From JAHDBG01 sp963922315 (GTDB lineage: Bacteria; Pseudomonadota; Gammaproteobacteria; Chromatiales; Chromatiaceae): a DNA stretch of 38,957 nucleotides. The notes under the pieces were generated by a model. The model was not told where the DNA came from. It searched no databases and saw nothing but the letters and a program-made list of their open reading frames with translations. This document shows positions 28,801 to 35,293 of the stretch, in pieces (the first letter of the stretch is position 1; each line of letters begins with the position of its first letter). The stretch lies in the NCBI GenBank assembly GCA_963922315.1, contig CAWUID010000018.1, positions 1-38,957 on the forward strand. Reading direction: 5' to 3'. Made by a program: the position numbers and the translations under genes.

Positions 28801-30185
28801 TTGCATTCAATATCGTGGTGACTAAATCCACCCGTGATAATAATGGAACACAGGAGACTTATTACCAAGCCTTGATCAATGGCAATGCACCGGATACCTG
28901 CACCGCTGAATCAATTGATACGGTCTGTCTGGGATCGGATACAACCTATCAAATCAGCGGAGATGTGATACCGCAGACTATTGGTGGATCAGTCGCAGGC
29001 GCAACTGTTGAATACAAGGTATTAAAGATTGGACAGCCACATATAGAGCCAGTCGTGACACGTATCAGTTTGCGCGATAGTAACAATGAGGCCTTGTGGG
29101 CGGATAACACCTTAATCACTACCAATCCGTTATTTGATGCGAACCATATCAATGGTACGCAACAACTCGTGGAGGCTGGTACAACGGTTGCGGGTGATTA
29201 TGGCAGCTTAACAGTGAATGCGGATGGTACTTTCAACTATGTGGTAGATACCACATCCTTGTACCAAGGATTGCAACCAACCGATATCCGCCAGGTAGCA
29301 GATGAGTTTGTCGTCCAGCTGAATGATCATTCACGGATGCCGCTGAGTCTGGTATCGACCTTACAGGTTAATCAGTCAGCTGAAAAACTGGTCGTAACCT
29401 TGAATGATGAACTGTTGGAAAAACAAACAACGAGCACCTATACCGGTCAACTCATGCCAACCGATCCAAGCCAGGCTGAATCGCTGACGGTTGTACGAGC
29501 CGGACCATTACCCCATACCATACGCTTGCGCGAACAATCGCTACCGCAACAAGTGCTGGCTGAAGGCCTGGCTGCCGCATTAAATTATTTGCAGGCACGA
29601 TTCTATGATGCCAGCGTGCCGGTATTCGGGCGCATGGGCGGTGGACCGACCACAGATACCACCGGCAATAAAGACGAGGCCAAAGCACCGAGCTTTACCG
29701 ACCGGTTTATGACCTTATTAACCTCTGGTATTACGGCACAACCGCATCTGACCACCGAAGATTTTGCCTTGTTGGTCAATACTGTATTGCAAGCCACCTT
29801 CGCGCAATACAATGTACCCATTCAGGTACTCAAAATTGACAGCGAAAAGGTTTTGTTAAAGTTTACCTACACCTATGGGGTGAGCGCTGCTACCAATGAA
29901 TATAAAACGGATTGGGGTATGCCGGGTATGGGGCACTTCTCTGGTTCAGCAGCTGGTACTTTTAAACTGACGGCTGATCTGATATTCGGTATTAATTATT
30001 GTACAGTGGTATCCGGTGATGCAGGGCAACGTATGGGGCCCAGTGCCTTTATCGTGACCGATCAAACGACCTTAAATACCTTGATGGGCGCGCCGGATGA
30101 GGAGTTATGTAGCGGCGCGACCAACTTGCAAAAAAATTGCAAATCATTTGTAGGCTGGGTTAATCCAGGATTAAAGAGCAATTAA
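16896..30185 (+). CDS. Giant exported multidomain protein (4429 aa), probable surface/adhesin-like
   Basis: One uninterrupted frame encodes a 4429-residue mosaic. Residues 1-30 are a Sec signal peptide ending ASAA. Residues about 50-155 and 375-410 look like a beta-helix split by a glycine-rich insert (157-385). Calx-beta-like strands follow from about 430 to 1120. PA14-like segments lie near 1162-1270, 1302-1448 and 1496-1618. A LamG/concanavalin fold spans about 2182-2353, with EVRVWDIARS and GYWSFND. Four FG-GAP/VCBS calcium-loop motifs sit near 2431 (DLNQDDISD), 2483 (DIDGDKDLD), 2606 (DLDRDGDHD) and 2687 (DFNRDGYDD). Calx-beta-like repeats return from 2710 to 3700. Cadherin-like VCBS segments (GxYGxL) occur near 3358, 3806, 3908 and 4098. 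About 270 C-terminal residues are unassigned. I see no RTX nonapeptides, autotransporter barrel or sorting motif. A surface adhesive or matrix role is inference. Confidence 0.9.
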   Translation: MLYSNLSSAARNVATGVAAALLVLFAASAAQTNERVSETGTLSGISEPVLKSSSPTDLPGLIVVSSNSESELNAAIDTAQSGSQCAQGCVIDIRATGSFSLAETLNKISNIDHPIWLVGKTDGNTEINGNANAQHLFVDNAGDGFFALQRVTLINGKVQGGEGKGGAGGGLGAGGAMFINNGLVVLDRVTVQNSHADKGVSSGHAGDGNSVATYNGESRPGYSGGKGGRLNDGQRYAPGDAISGSAGAGGDCVSTSRRVCGPQDKQHGGQGGFGSGGGGAGGGSGGYASGNWKDAAGEGGNGGNGGFGGGAGGGGGGGGDKDGSLKGEPADGGSGGSGGTYVSVGGTSGTGGSKWGGAGAGGTGSDGVGFGGGIFVRGVAGGQLIANNAQFSGNSASTQGDALFVSKSDDAESSEQKGNDITDYGNNGYPTLSLSVVDLDGKPNNRFIEGERANLVINVSGSLPSGADVPVYLYLSDLNALAEPGTGDITKDQSKDFAWNGSNLMKLMLPAGQSDNYYVSLPNAGATNALGAYSGIQTYLDKQLEGNESFTISLLSGPGYQLADQNTSQTIVIEDANYQVELLSDTASNRYAICDVADALEAAVADPASDCVTGDRATKIDVDALKGLGYVTVQAKRPVGFFRDAKDSGLPGDWATNTDKHSTQITGELFNNALAAGLPVHYSIVDKPADVLSNQLNYNNTKYADIAGELLHLEGAQVFNAVVIPVTDADTKQQQSLPPGAARIYFSALPDAIQEAAQTFTLSLTSFPNDPSYDPENLCNDDNQAYCAVLNNAPDGVYQFYTVTSDANDNTADLTVYDSGEFKPEIVLIDNINGEIVTDAQNSANPLLTDAQGGLAFWVKLGSQPAAAVTVTIAGKAYSFGPDNWYLYQSVALAAADWSDTVSVIASSTDPNYGNNRNKTLTPNKEASRLKIKEADIPFIQDRIITVGIQATVADYEEGGLNDPAFNIVLSQPLPIAVTAQVTATFNGASDTYQTAIPAWQQTAQMTVPVPDNNVVDGQRVLSATIDSVQTTAGTPLDNIVVAGEMNEAVIAVQDDEKATILISQHLPDAPSKGDIAHLLPDIEILGIGANGNLHVQQTDSRLKEIVLSPVGAVNSVDATVTQQGLLYELIDKTPTASGADTEAASDEAAGADYTPIVLPSQPYKARINTETDPFSLSDIPANQIVRQRGYITVNANGLYIFSFNAPAGQAVELWLNAVDDFSQNKSLIAPRSEDTGLVNASAPIELKTDTRYYIEALYVAPESGAGGAVAVQYQYQATSEDDQSTATTIPLAWLSPATIDGGFSVEIFEGIGTESLETFMQSDRLQNGMPDRTEILTSTLEIPAVDAVTDVGRRIVLTLIAPENGEYQFAIASDGDSALYLQNAEGEQQKIAWVDGDEKYGNYVITTKTDNYGADQITRTEFDITRFGDSINENTSWTINYTMANDTQGTLPFGANGKASIFPTINVSEDAHICDDNPPLSSEEFSNVIPKAPVANQNTFTFSGPGNCDDPFFTDYDGKSVTLIFQDLAGAYTNDQYTKLVVDGCDLDAPADYPAIQDWYWSETPYDDRTCPSVRQSSMQRSQPITLAQGQEYTFEIVQINARDDDHLSVAWQRPSSTSLEVIDAQYTALTRLTLPVTLVEASGSEPTSGAKSVTLRLDAAPITYKGNDYEVTAITLAGDPQQTNATGATPNQAPGWLAFGSGFAATVNQDTQIRADQPSEVQITLQDRASNPQTVNLSVGQQQRLGLQLKGQPATNIDVEVTVSYPAVGGGETNTAEVALTCQAGIGSACMQFTFTAQNWDQPQYVTVEAVAEGPVANEDYQPSLSIATITAAQVGKSTNNDFIQDAVTVNILPDSTQNTTVYFAKARGTAITTIGFADTPPEPSTIPVNSATSGALSWFWRIEDNQLKGATTEGGSPIIVLSAMSDAEAASMAGSGIPVDADPVTLTASVELTEEYYTNVNDMADTLTISRLPWLINDATVGALATVVINNGQPSITLDSMINGTTTYSTTDLEYFAYTPTDTRRDAILAQPDEVLVTESGELSLVGNDADMITWQYEPNPRVQPENLAFKLHLASTGDQSETIDLTQYQSAPSLATSLSALTDYTKPQVTLTGFTADTESNQSIDLTVSLKTPDGSAAYPATADVNVYYSLAQLGTTDPGNMALDLTAKPDSESAVLQSARSLVLAEPLVLQQNSGETFTLEAWIQPQDLQANQGVLAGQDGAGSNVDLMQLSGGSIEVLGGLTVELPASLIPESGFQVAWQVSEEGQALFINGEKVAQNTTPLADQAPLTLTEIGQSSTGYLTGLIDEVRVWDIARSDLLINQNYLTALVASDDADTAGLLGYWSFNDFDLTNPLDATTQAQLENASGELLDTTLQMVQQTVWRVQQSATLGADYTGLSHQSTPQRNLFGLTAQESGGRSTFAIADLNQDDISDAVVVDQTGAVSVHLSTAKTRQTQQYRQIKTKLNLGHAAPLTLGDIDGDKDLDLIAGLANGQLAVMRNLTRRGAVKTRRRSVRFGQMKTLALNHSRLRAGELKDTVVIPVLHQGKLWIAAKDKLLNFDLRAKRGKLRLQEANTALPLHNLALNTRLQSRHIVPQFVDLDRDGDHDLVLDTLRNLPGQLPGSLTYLENYGTDAKPAYFPAPRSHIARILKRIPDYLAPAQRRRDIQRHAFDQVEYHQIVDFNRDGYDDMVVSDNYGQIHLFASEGYDFVTIPQGQSSATISLNLIGDAQVEPTEAIIVQLVEGKPAAADYHFVTGQDRAVVEIEDNDQAGVLITDANGAVINATPVNISEVGGASAYQIQLTSQPTSDVTLRLASSDSSNGGLVALGTNLNEPPVDSAFTDNVILKFTAQADDWSTPKVFWVKGVDDRIDDPDTSFVIAAVSNSSDAAYAKQVAVLKAISTDNDDQAIVNFDYASLPLIDGTGAVISSEGQVNAVTVSLNAQPTEPVTLTLQPTDGELTLYPQRKLVRALKTNAETQSIRRTYSRGADIATCTLPSGHDGVRALGDYGIWCWAEDGEYQYQQARFGQAAGQVEQMAFMVDNSYGSLSTDTLSAALNPLPTETVTPRIMVYDLLAKAVIGDDAAPELLRRVPHNSKSNAVAMNPMVSFAVRPSTQPNPGETISIQVSGLNTSFKFTADNWQQWQRVDVQESALGATVTISATTGDLAASYSTDRVLTTVATPTAQLMVQDWRTAQQVADNTDGAQVYAAKDGQLILQVRLSSPPDGEVTVAVTEDAAASLTFNADNYAHWRMLSVQAGTATAVNLTAKTASADYSKPRQLAVVKQPLASAQGNYFDYAGNLAGESLALTFTPQNWQLAQTIAVSAVDDQKVEYNQISTIDVLLANPAQVLTGNYGQVRWDTDGTISISLQPDLAAGFYAEKRLWLTNDDGVYDNQTLDLTIRITEVAGEETTYTTEVLGYLNAPDCARAEAACPTPPAAITFKSTLPGIYAAMLDVGETQLTGVAQQPLAAAFLAREVAPIAVSIEDNDRPVVRAGVDLDAGENTHPGYFTLSVSDPIGIPGGLGVHYSLYGFNSSPNHGATAETEPPASGALQDPGPDFQGYDQLRTGTLFIPEGKTRVSLPIFPIDDFTPEESLAARYEKVVLMIEPPVGDSGYAGDQYILDTQNPEYQTAGVRILDNEDVGLKYVIPIQGLTVDEGSFNAFKVGLTSQPQTEVTLDFYNSRVIQKNRSDGSYLQASSVKFDNTNWNQWKIIDVQLYDNQTQNHDAKSPRFSDLYFTLLDKSDGSDGLNCNAHPTDPTQCEPFYNMMKGALNLTAPDKTTDKEAKAVEVSAISIESNTSAAGNYGTLSLTPIKGTDSEQYAGDFVYVLNNGQYGTADKRADMLAAIAASPNGELQDVFDYQMTSTEGEVIDQKVAVQIQALERTQLQDVSADDQTNLSFPAGQFGTLTFSLDDTSNRYTYTFDSAQIETALNTTEAWQINDAFVFQLQSGVPNGDMQTENIAFNIVVTKSTRDNNGTQETYYQALINGNAPDTCTAESIDTVCLGSDTTYQISGDVIPQTIGGSVAGATVEYKVLKIGQPHIEPVVTRISLRDSNNEALWADNTLITTNPLFDANHINGTQQLVEAGTTVAGDYGSLTVNADGTFNYVVDTTSLYQGLQPTDIRQVADEFVVQLNDHSRMPLSLVSTLQVNQSAEKLVVTLNDELLEKQTTSTYTGQLMPTDPSQAESLTVVRAGPLPHTIRLREQSLPQQVLAEGLAAALNYLQARFYDASVPVFGRMGGGPTTDTTGNKDEAKAPSFTDRFMTLLTSGITAQPHLTTEDFALLVNTVLQATFAQYNVPIQVLKIDSEKVLLKFTYTYGVSAATNEYKTDWGMPGMGHFSGSAAGTFKLTADLIFGINYCTVVSGDAGQRMGPSAFIVTDQTTLNTLMGAPDEELCSGATNLQKNCKSFVGWVNPGLKSN

Positions 30186-30213
30186 CCAACCCTGAAGTGT
30201 AAATATATATTTG

Positions 30214-30241
30214 TTTACAAAAGTACGGAAGTCGGTACAAT
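30214..30241 (+). promoter_or_regulatory. Sigma-70-type promoter of the second Rpn-family gene
   Basis: A -35 box TTTACA (30214-30219) and a -10 box TACAAT (30236-30241) are separated by 16 bp; each differs from consensus by one base. The site lies 46 bp upstream of the start codon. The -35 box overlaps the right arm of a small TGTAAA/TTTACA inverted repeat just after the giant gene, which might be an operator or a weak transcript end. Confidence 0.6.
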
Positions 30242-30287
30242 AGTCAACAATGTGAGGAGCTGCGGAATTAACACATTGGAGATAGTT

Positions 30288-31100
30288 ATGCAGAAAGACA
30301 TCGTCACCAAAAGCCTGATTGAAGAATTAGCTACCTGTCTGGTAACACACCTGCTGAAGATACCCGTGATGCCGGGCAGCATTGAATGGTTGAATACCGA
30401 ACAGCACCGGGTTGAAGACCGGCGCGCTGATATGGTGGTACGTATACAATCCGGTGCAGATGCGGTACCAGAACTTCTGCATCTGGAAATCCAGAACAAC
30501 AACCATGCGCAGATGCCGCTGCGGATGCTGCGTTACTACACTGACATCCGGTTGCGCTGGCCGAAAGAGCCATTGCGGCAGTACCTGATTTATACTGGCA
30601 AAGAATCACTGACCATGCCAGCCGGTCTGCCGGAATTCAACTACCACTACGAATTGATTGATATGCGCACTATTGACTGTGCGTTGCTCCTGAGTGAGGA
30701 TACCCCGGACGCTCTGGTACTCGCCATTCTATGTGATTTTAAAGGGCGTTCCGCGCAGGATATGATCAGCTACATTATCAACCGACTGTATCAACTGACG
30801 CATGAGCAGGATGCGACATTCCGGCGCTATCTGCACATGCTGGAGCTACTATCAGAAAACCGTGACCTGCAAGACACTGTGAAGGAGACCGAACAGATGC
30901 TAACCGACTTCAATATTGAAAATCTTCCATCTTTTCAAATAGCTATGCAAAAAGGAAGAGAACTTGAACGGGCAGAAATAGAGAAAAGAGATTACACAAG
31001 ACGGCTCAACTCAGCAAAAAAAGTGATTGGTCAGCTGGATGATCAGCAAATCGCTGATTTATTTGATCTGACGATCAAAGAAGTTGCTAACCTGTACTGA
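30288..31100 (+). CDS. Rpn-family recombination-promoting nuclease-like protein
   Basis: The start chosen is the ATG preceded by GGAG at a 6-nt distance, giving MQKDIVTKSLIEELATCL; an in-frame ATG 12 codons upstream lacks such a site. The 270-residue product shows the PD-(D/E)XK-like core of the Rpn family: EWLNTEQHRVEDRRADMVVR, then ELLHLEIQNNNHAQMPLRML and RYYTDIRLRW. The E-x-Q in LHLEIQNN corresponds to the family's catalytic E-x-Q/E motif. The C-terminus is a charged helix (QKGRELERAEIEKRDYTRR). Members in E. coli are Mg-dependent endonucleases tied to RecA-independent recombination, and some act as phage-defence or toxin-like proteins. This one has its own promoter, is convergent with dnaB, and is a different subtype from the Rpn-like gene at 11500. 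Confidence 0.8.
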   Translation: MQKDIVTKSLIEELATCLVTHLLKIPVMPGSIEWLNTEQHRVEDRRADMVVRIQSGADAVPELLHLEIQNNNHAQMPLRMLRYYTDIRLRWPKEPLRQYLIYTGKESLTMPAGLPEFNYHYELIDMRTIDCALLLSEDTPDALVLAILCDFKGRSAQDMISYIINRLYQLTHEQDATFRRYLHMLELLSENRDLQDTVKETEQMLTDFNIENLPSFQIAMQKGRELERAEIEKRDYTRRLNSAKKVIGQLDDQQIADLFDLTIKEVANLY

Positions 31101-31200
31101 TTCTTGAGCTGGGACAAAAAAATAAATGTTTATGAATTATAATAATCTGTTTAATATTACAAGGCAGTCAGATTGATGCTGGCTTGTGGTCGCCAGTCCA

Positions 31201-32625
31201 TCACGGGCTGGTTCCGTAGGGATCCTGAGCGAAATTATCGAACCGGGTATATTGGCCCTGGAAAGTCAGATAGACAGTGCCGATCGGGCCGTTTCTTTGT
31301 TTACCGATGATGATTTCGGCTTTGCCTTTATCCTGGGTATCCTCGTTATACACTTCATCCCGGTAGATAAAGGTAATCAGGTCAGCATCTTGTTCGATGG
31401 CACCGGATTCACGCAGGTCGGACATCACTGGTCGTTTATTCGGGCGTTGTTCCAGTGAACGATTCAGCTGTGAGAGGGCGATCACCGGCACATTTAGTTC
31501 TTTGGCCATCGCCTTCAGTGAACGTGAGATGGTCGATAATTCGGTCGCCCGGTTTTCTTTGTTGTCAGTGCCTTGCATCAGTTGCAGGTAGTCGATGATG
31601 ACCAGTCCCAGTGCTTTATGTTCGCGCTGCAGGCGACGACAGCGAGCGCGCAGTTCGGTCGGGGTCAGGGCAGGGGTATCGTCAATAAACAGCTTGGCGC
31701 GGCTGAGCAGGTTGACGGCTGAAGTAATGCGTGGCCAGTCATCGTCGGTCAGTTTGCCGGAGCGGATCGCTTGCTGATTGATGCGTCCGAGTGACGACAA
31801 CATCCGTAATACTAGTTGTTCACCCGGCATTTCCATGGAAAAGATCGCGACCGGCAGTTCGGTTGACAGAGCGACATGTTCGGCGATGTTCATCGCAAAG
31901 CTGGTTTTGCCCATCGACGGTCGTCCGGCGACAATGATCAGATCAGCATCCTGCAAGCCGAGTGTTTTGTGATCAAAATCGTGGAAGCCACTCGCCAACC
32001 CGGTCAGTTCTTTGCCGCTGCTGAACAGTTCTTCAATCTGGTCAATGGCTGTTGCGAGGAGCGCATTAACTGGTTTAAACCCTGCCCGTCCACGGGCATG
32101 CTGCTCTGCGATCCGGAACACTTCCGATTCGGCCAGATCCAGCAGTTCGTTCACCCGCCGCCCTTGCGGACGGTAACCACTTTCCGCAATCTGGTTGCCG
32201 ACCCGGATCAGTTGGCGTGTAACCGAATGTTCGCGCACGATACGGGCGTAGGACGGCACATTAGACGCATCCGGCGTATCATTGGCGAGTGCGCCCAGAT
32301 ACGGCATGCCGCCAACATCATCTAACCGGTTGCTGCGTTCCAGCTCTTCGGCAAGGGTGACGATATCGAATGGCTGATCGTCTTCATCCAGTTTTTGGAT
32401 GGCGGCAAACAGGAGCTGATGTTCGCGCCGGTAAAAATCTTCCGCAACTACCTGGTCGGCGATCTTTTCCCAGGCCTGGTTGTTCAGCATCAGACCGCCA
32501 AGCACGGCTTGTTCTGCCGGAATTGAATGCGGCGGTACCCGCAGTGCGTCTACATCCGGATCGCCGCTGGGCGGAACGGGTTCTTCTGCGTAGGGTGGTA
32601 TATCGTCAGACGGGCCAGTGGACAT
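31201..32625 (-). CDS. dnaB: Replicative DNA helicase DnaB
   Basis: DnaB unwinds DNA ahead of the replication fork as a hexamer. The start is the ATG giving MSTGPSDDIPPYAEEP; open codons further upstream are not DnaB-like. The 474-residue product has the N-terminal domain (VPPHSIPAEQAVLGGLMLNN) and the RecA-like domain. The latter shows Walker A GRPSMGKTS, Walker B VIIDYLQLM, and ALSQLNRSLEQRPNKRP with the DLRESGAIEQDADLI motif. It resembles chromosomal gammaproteobacterial DnaB rather than the shorter phage helicases. The start is only 10 bp after the stop of the phage tail gene, and no Shine-Dalgarno sequence is visible (the spacer is T/A-rich). No rplI or rpsR precedes it, unlike the usual order. 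After its stop a small CTGGC/GCCAG stem is seen without a T-run. Confidence 0.95.
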   Translation of the reverse strand: MSTGPSDDIPPYAEEPVPPSGDPDVDALRVPPHSIPAEQAVLGGLMLNNQAWEKIADQVVAEDFYRREHQLLFAAIQKLDEDDQPFDIVTLAEELERSNRLDDVGGMPYLGALANDTPDASNVPSYARIVREHSVTRQLIRVGNQIAESGYRPQGRRVNELLDLAESEVFRIAEQHARGRAGFKPVNALLATAIDQIEELFSSGKELTGLASGFHDFDHKTLGLQDADLIIVAGRPSMGKTSFAMNIAEHVALSTELPVAIFSMEMPGEQLVLRMLSSLGRINQQAIRSGKLTDDDWPRITSAVNLLSRAKLFIDDTPALTPTELRARCRRLQREHKALGLVIIDYLQLMQGTDNKENRATELSTISRSLKAMAKELNVPVIALSQLNRSLEQRPNKRPVMSDLRESGAIEQDADLITFIYRDEVYNEDTQDKGKAEIIIGKQRNGPIGTVYLTFQGQYTRFDNFAQDPYGTSP

Positions 32626-32635
32626 GATTAAAAAA

Positions 32636-35293
32636 TCAACGATGATAGTATCGGCGTGCGTACAGGCTGTCCAGCAGCTCCAAAGGGCTGTAGTCAATGA
32701 CTGAATAAATCACTTTAAGGCTGACTGAACCATCACTAACCGGCGTTACGCGCACGTACCGACGCCGGGCCAGATCAGTGACTGTGATAAAGGTTTCATT
32801 CCAGTCTTCGATGTATTCAGTCTGTCCATCGTTATCGACAATGTAACCGGTTGCGCCAGGCACATGAGCCCAACTGACGCGCAGGACGATCTGGCTGTTG
32901 GTTGGATAGGGAATCGGCATGATGGCCGCCGTCACATCTATCTGGTGGAACTCGTCGGGGTCTTGTGGCGGAATGCCATACTCCGGATTATGTTCAGCAG
33001 CATGACCGAATGCCTGGTACACCAGCGGCTCGTCACGCACGCAATTGATTTTAACCTTGTGGCCGTCACCAGGCTCAATGCTCAGCACGCGAGCCAGGAT
33101 GCCAGGCTCTTGAATCACTTCAAAGTAGTCAGTGTCGGTCTGCACATCCGCAACAATACACTGCGCCGGGTTCGTGTGCTGCCCAAGCACCTCTGCCTGC
33201 ATTTCCAGAAGTCTGGCTATCTGATAGTCTTGATGGGCTGCTTTGGAAATGCGAATCTCTGATAAACCGTCAGGCTGATCAACACTGCGAACCGTATAGC
33301 CACTGAGTCGCTGGCCATCCGGCCTGCGAAACAAAACCCGCGCAACATCACCACTGCGAGCGTAATCTACGGATGGGTCGTCCAGCAGGTCAACTGCGAT
33401 GTAGTCGCCTGCGTCACGAACGCCGCAGACCAGGCTGGTACGGGCGTGTAACGGGTCGGCAAAGCCAAGCAATACCTTCTCGAGGGGTTCCGGAATACGG
33501 GCCACCTGATCGGTTTCAAAGGCAATCTGATGCCGTTGCGCAACGCCTGCGACCAATTGATGCATGCCTTGAGCATACGCATCGTTGGCATCGACAATCC
33601 CAGATAACTGTAGAGTGGCCGGATGGACTGGCGACTGGGCTGAGACCTGGCACATCACACGATTCAGCCTGTGATATCGCGCATCCCAAAACACGACTTC
33701 TAATCCATCGTGTTGCAAGTGTTCTGTTAGACTGCGACTATGTTCGTACTGCGAGATGCCTTCTGCAAATACCTGGCTGAAGCTGTCTCGCCGGGTGTCG
33801 TGTGCAAAATGCAGTCGACCAGCAATCAGATAAGGTTTCGCATACACCGGAGCCAGCGCGGTGGCTATCGCTTCCATCAGCCCGATCTGACTTTCAAACC
33901 GGTGATGAAATTCGTGCGGATTGATCTTTGTACCACGGCCTGACTCCATAAGCGTCAGGTCTTCTTTGTCTGGCAGATATTGTAGATAATCGGCGGTATT
34001 CAGACCATAACGGGCGCGCAGCATGTCTGCTGCGACCAGGTAAGGAGAATAGCTTTTAACCAGCGCGTTACCAACCGGGTCAATCTGCCGATAGGCCTTT
34101 ACATAGAACTGGTTTGTGCTGTTGCCGCTCAATTGGCCTGTAGCCTTAATTTTCAGCGCATAATGCGTCTGGCTGGCGGGCAGACTGAACTGCGTATCAT
34201 GAGCAACCACACTGTGCCAGCTCACATTGTCACGGGCACGGGTGCTGGTTGCCGGATTATTCGTGCGGCGGATACGCACCTGATAACGCCCGGCAGTCGC
34301 CAGATCATAGGTGAAACTGCGACGTAGTAGGTTCACTGTGGCTGCCCTGATGGTCACTTGTTGCTCAGTGATTTCACCCAGGGTCTGGCCGGTATTGTTA
34401 ATCCGCTGATACTGAATATCCAGAACCACACTGCGGTTCAGCAGATCACCTTTATCATTCGTGCTGAATAAGCCAGGAAGCTGCACATTGATTTGCAGGC
34501 GATTCGCAACGGCAAAACGTGGCACCGGATACGCCCAGCGGGTGTACTGATCATTATCCAGCGACAGATTCTGCACATCCGCCGCCACGTAGCTGACGTT
34601 CGGTAACAGCGCGTTGCTGGTTTGAAAGACCTCTGAGCTGACGTCGGTCAACTCATCCAGCGGCAACTCTACGCCAGCACCAAAGCCCGCAGCCCGGATG
34701 TCAAACGATCCAAAGCCCAGGCTGTAAATTAGGCACAGATACTCATTATCGTCCTGAAATGTGACGTATGGCCGTTGCACAAACGCAGGGGGGAAGGTGA
34801 CTTCACCGTACTGAATCTCAATAGATTCACCCAGCCGGATCTGATTGCCGGTCACTTGCGACGAATAAGTCGCAGAAGGGGTCGGCAGTGCCTTTGGCGT
34901 GGGCGGCTGGAATGCCTGTGAGATCAGCGCACTGGCACCAATGCCAATGACGCCTGCGAGGATATTGGTACCAACAGCGCCGAGCCCTAGCGCCGGAGCT
35001 ATTTGCGCTGCCGCCCATGGCGCGAACAGCGCGACGGCGAACAACGCAAATATCTGTAATGGATTTGATCCGCGTTCTGGCAGCGCCAGAAACACCACAA
35101 TGCCGGGGTGCGGCCTGGCCCAATCCCTACGTAACAACCAGTTCGACTGATCACCCAGCCATTGTACCGCAACCAGTGTCTGGCTACTGGTATTTTGCTG
35201 CGCAATCCAGTCTGCCGGACTTAAGTGACTGTAAGCAGTCACACGACACTCGTGCAGCGCCAGCGGATCGTCCAGCAGGCGAAATTCAGTCAT
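32636..35293 (-). CDS. Phage tail tip protein (TipJ / GpJ-like host-specificity protein)
   Basis: The product forms the tail tip that contacts the host receptor in siphophages of the lambda type. It has 885 residues, within the 800-1200 range of the TipJ group. Features are two hydrophobic stretches (about 80-130, including IFALFAVALFAPW and LAGVIGIGASALISQAF) followed by PPTPKALPTPSATYSSQ. Central parts match the J-like fold (TYDLATAGRYQVRIRRTN; PYLVAADMLRARYGLN). A C-terminal fibronectin III-like domain is present (about 770-850, SWAHVPGATGYIVDNDGQTEY). The start overlaps the stop of the NlpC/P60 gene (ATGA). It is the last gene of the tail operon seen here, and dnaB follows 10 bp on. Confidence 0.88.
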   Translation of the reverse strand: MTEFRLLDDPLALHECRVTAYSHLSPADWIAQQNTSSQTLVAVQWLGDQSNWLLRRDWARPHPGIVVFLALPERGSNPLQIFALFAVALFAPWAAAQIAPALGLGAVGTNILAGVIGIGASALISQAFQPPTPKALPTPSATYSSQVTGNQIRLGESIEIQYGEVTFPPAFVQRPYVTFQDDNEYLCLIYSLGFGSFDIRAAGFGAGVELPLDELTDVSSEVFQTSNALLPNVSYVAADVQNLSLDNDQYTRWAYPVPRFAVANRLQINVQLPGLFSTNDKGDLLNRSVVLDIQYQRINNTGQTLGEITEQQVTIRAATVNLLRRSFTYDLATAGRYQVRIRRTNNPATSTRARDNVSWHSVVAHDTQFSLPASQTHYALKIKATGQLSGNSTNQFYVKAYRQIDPVGNALVKSYSPYLVAADMLRARYGLNTADYLQYLPDKEDLTLMESGRGTKINPHEFHHRFESQIGLMEAIATALAPVYAKPYLIAGRLHFAHDTRRDSFSQVFAEGISQYEHSRSLTEHLQHDGLEVVFWDARYHRLNRVMCQVSAQSPVHPATLQLSGIVDANDAYAQGMHQLVAGVAQRHQIAFETDQVARIPEPLEKVLLGFADPLHARTSLVCGVRDAGDYIAVDLLDDPSVDYARSGDVARVLFRRPDGQRLSGYTVRSVDQPDGLSEIRISKAAHQDYQIARLLEMQAEVLGQHTNPAQCIVADVQTDTDYFEVIQEPGILARVLSIEPGDGHKVKINCVRDEPLVYQAFGHAAEHNPEYGIPPQDPDEFHQIDVTAAIMPIPYPTNSQIVLRVSWAHVPGATGYIVDNDGQTEYIEDWNETFITVTDLARRRYVRVTPVSDGSVSLKVIYSVIDYSPLELLDSLYARRYYHR

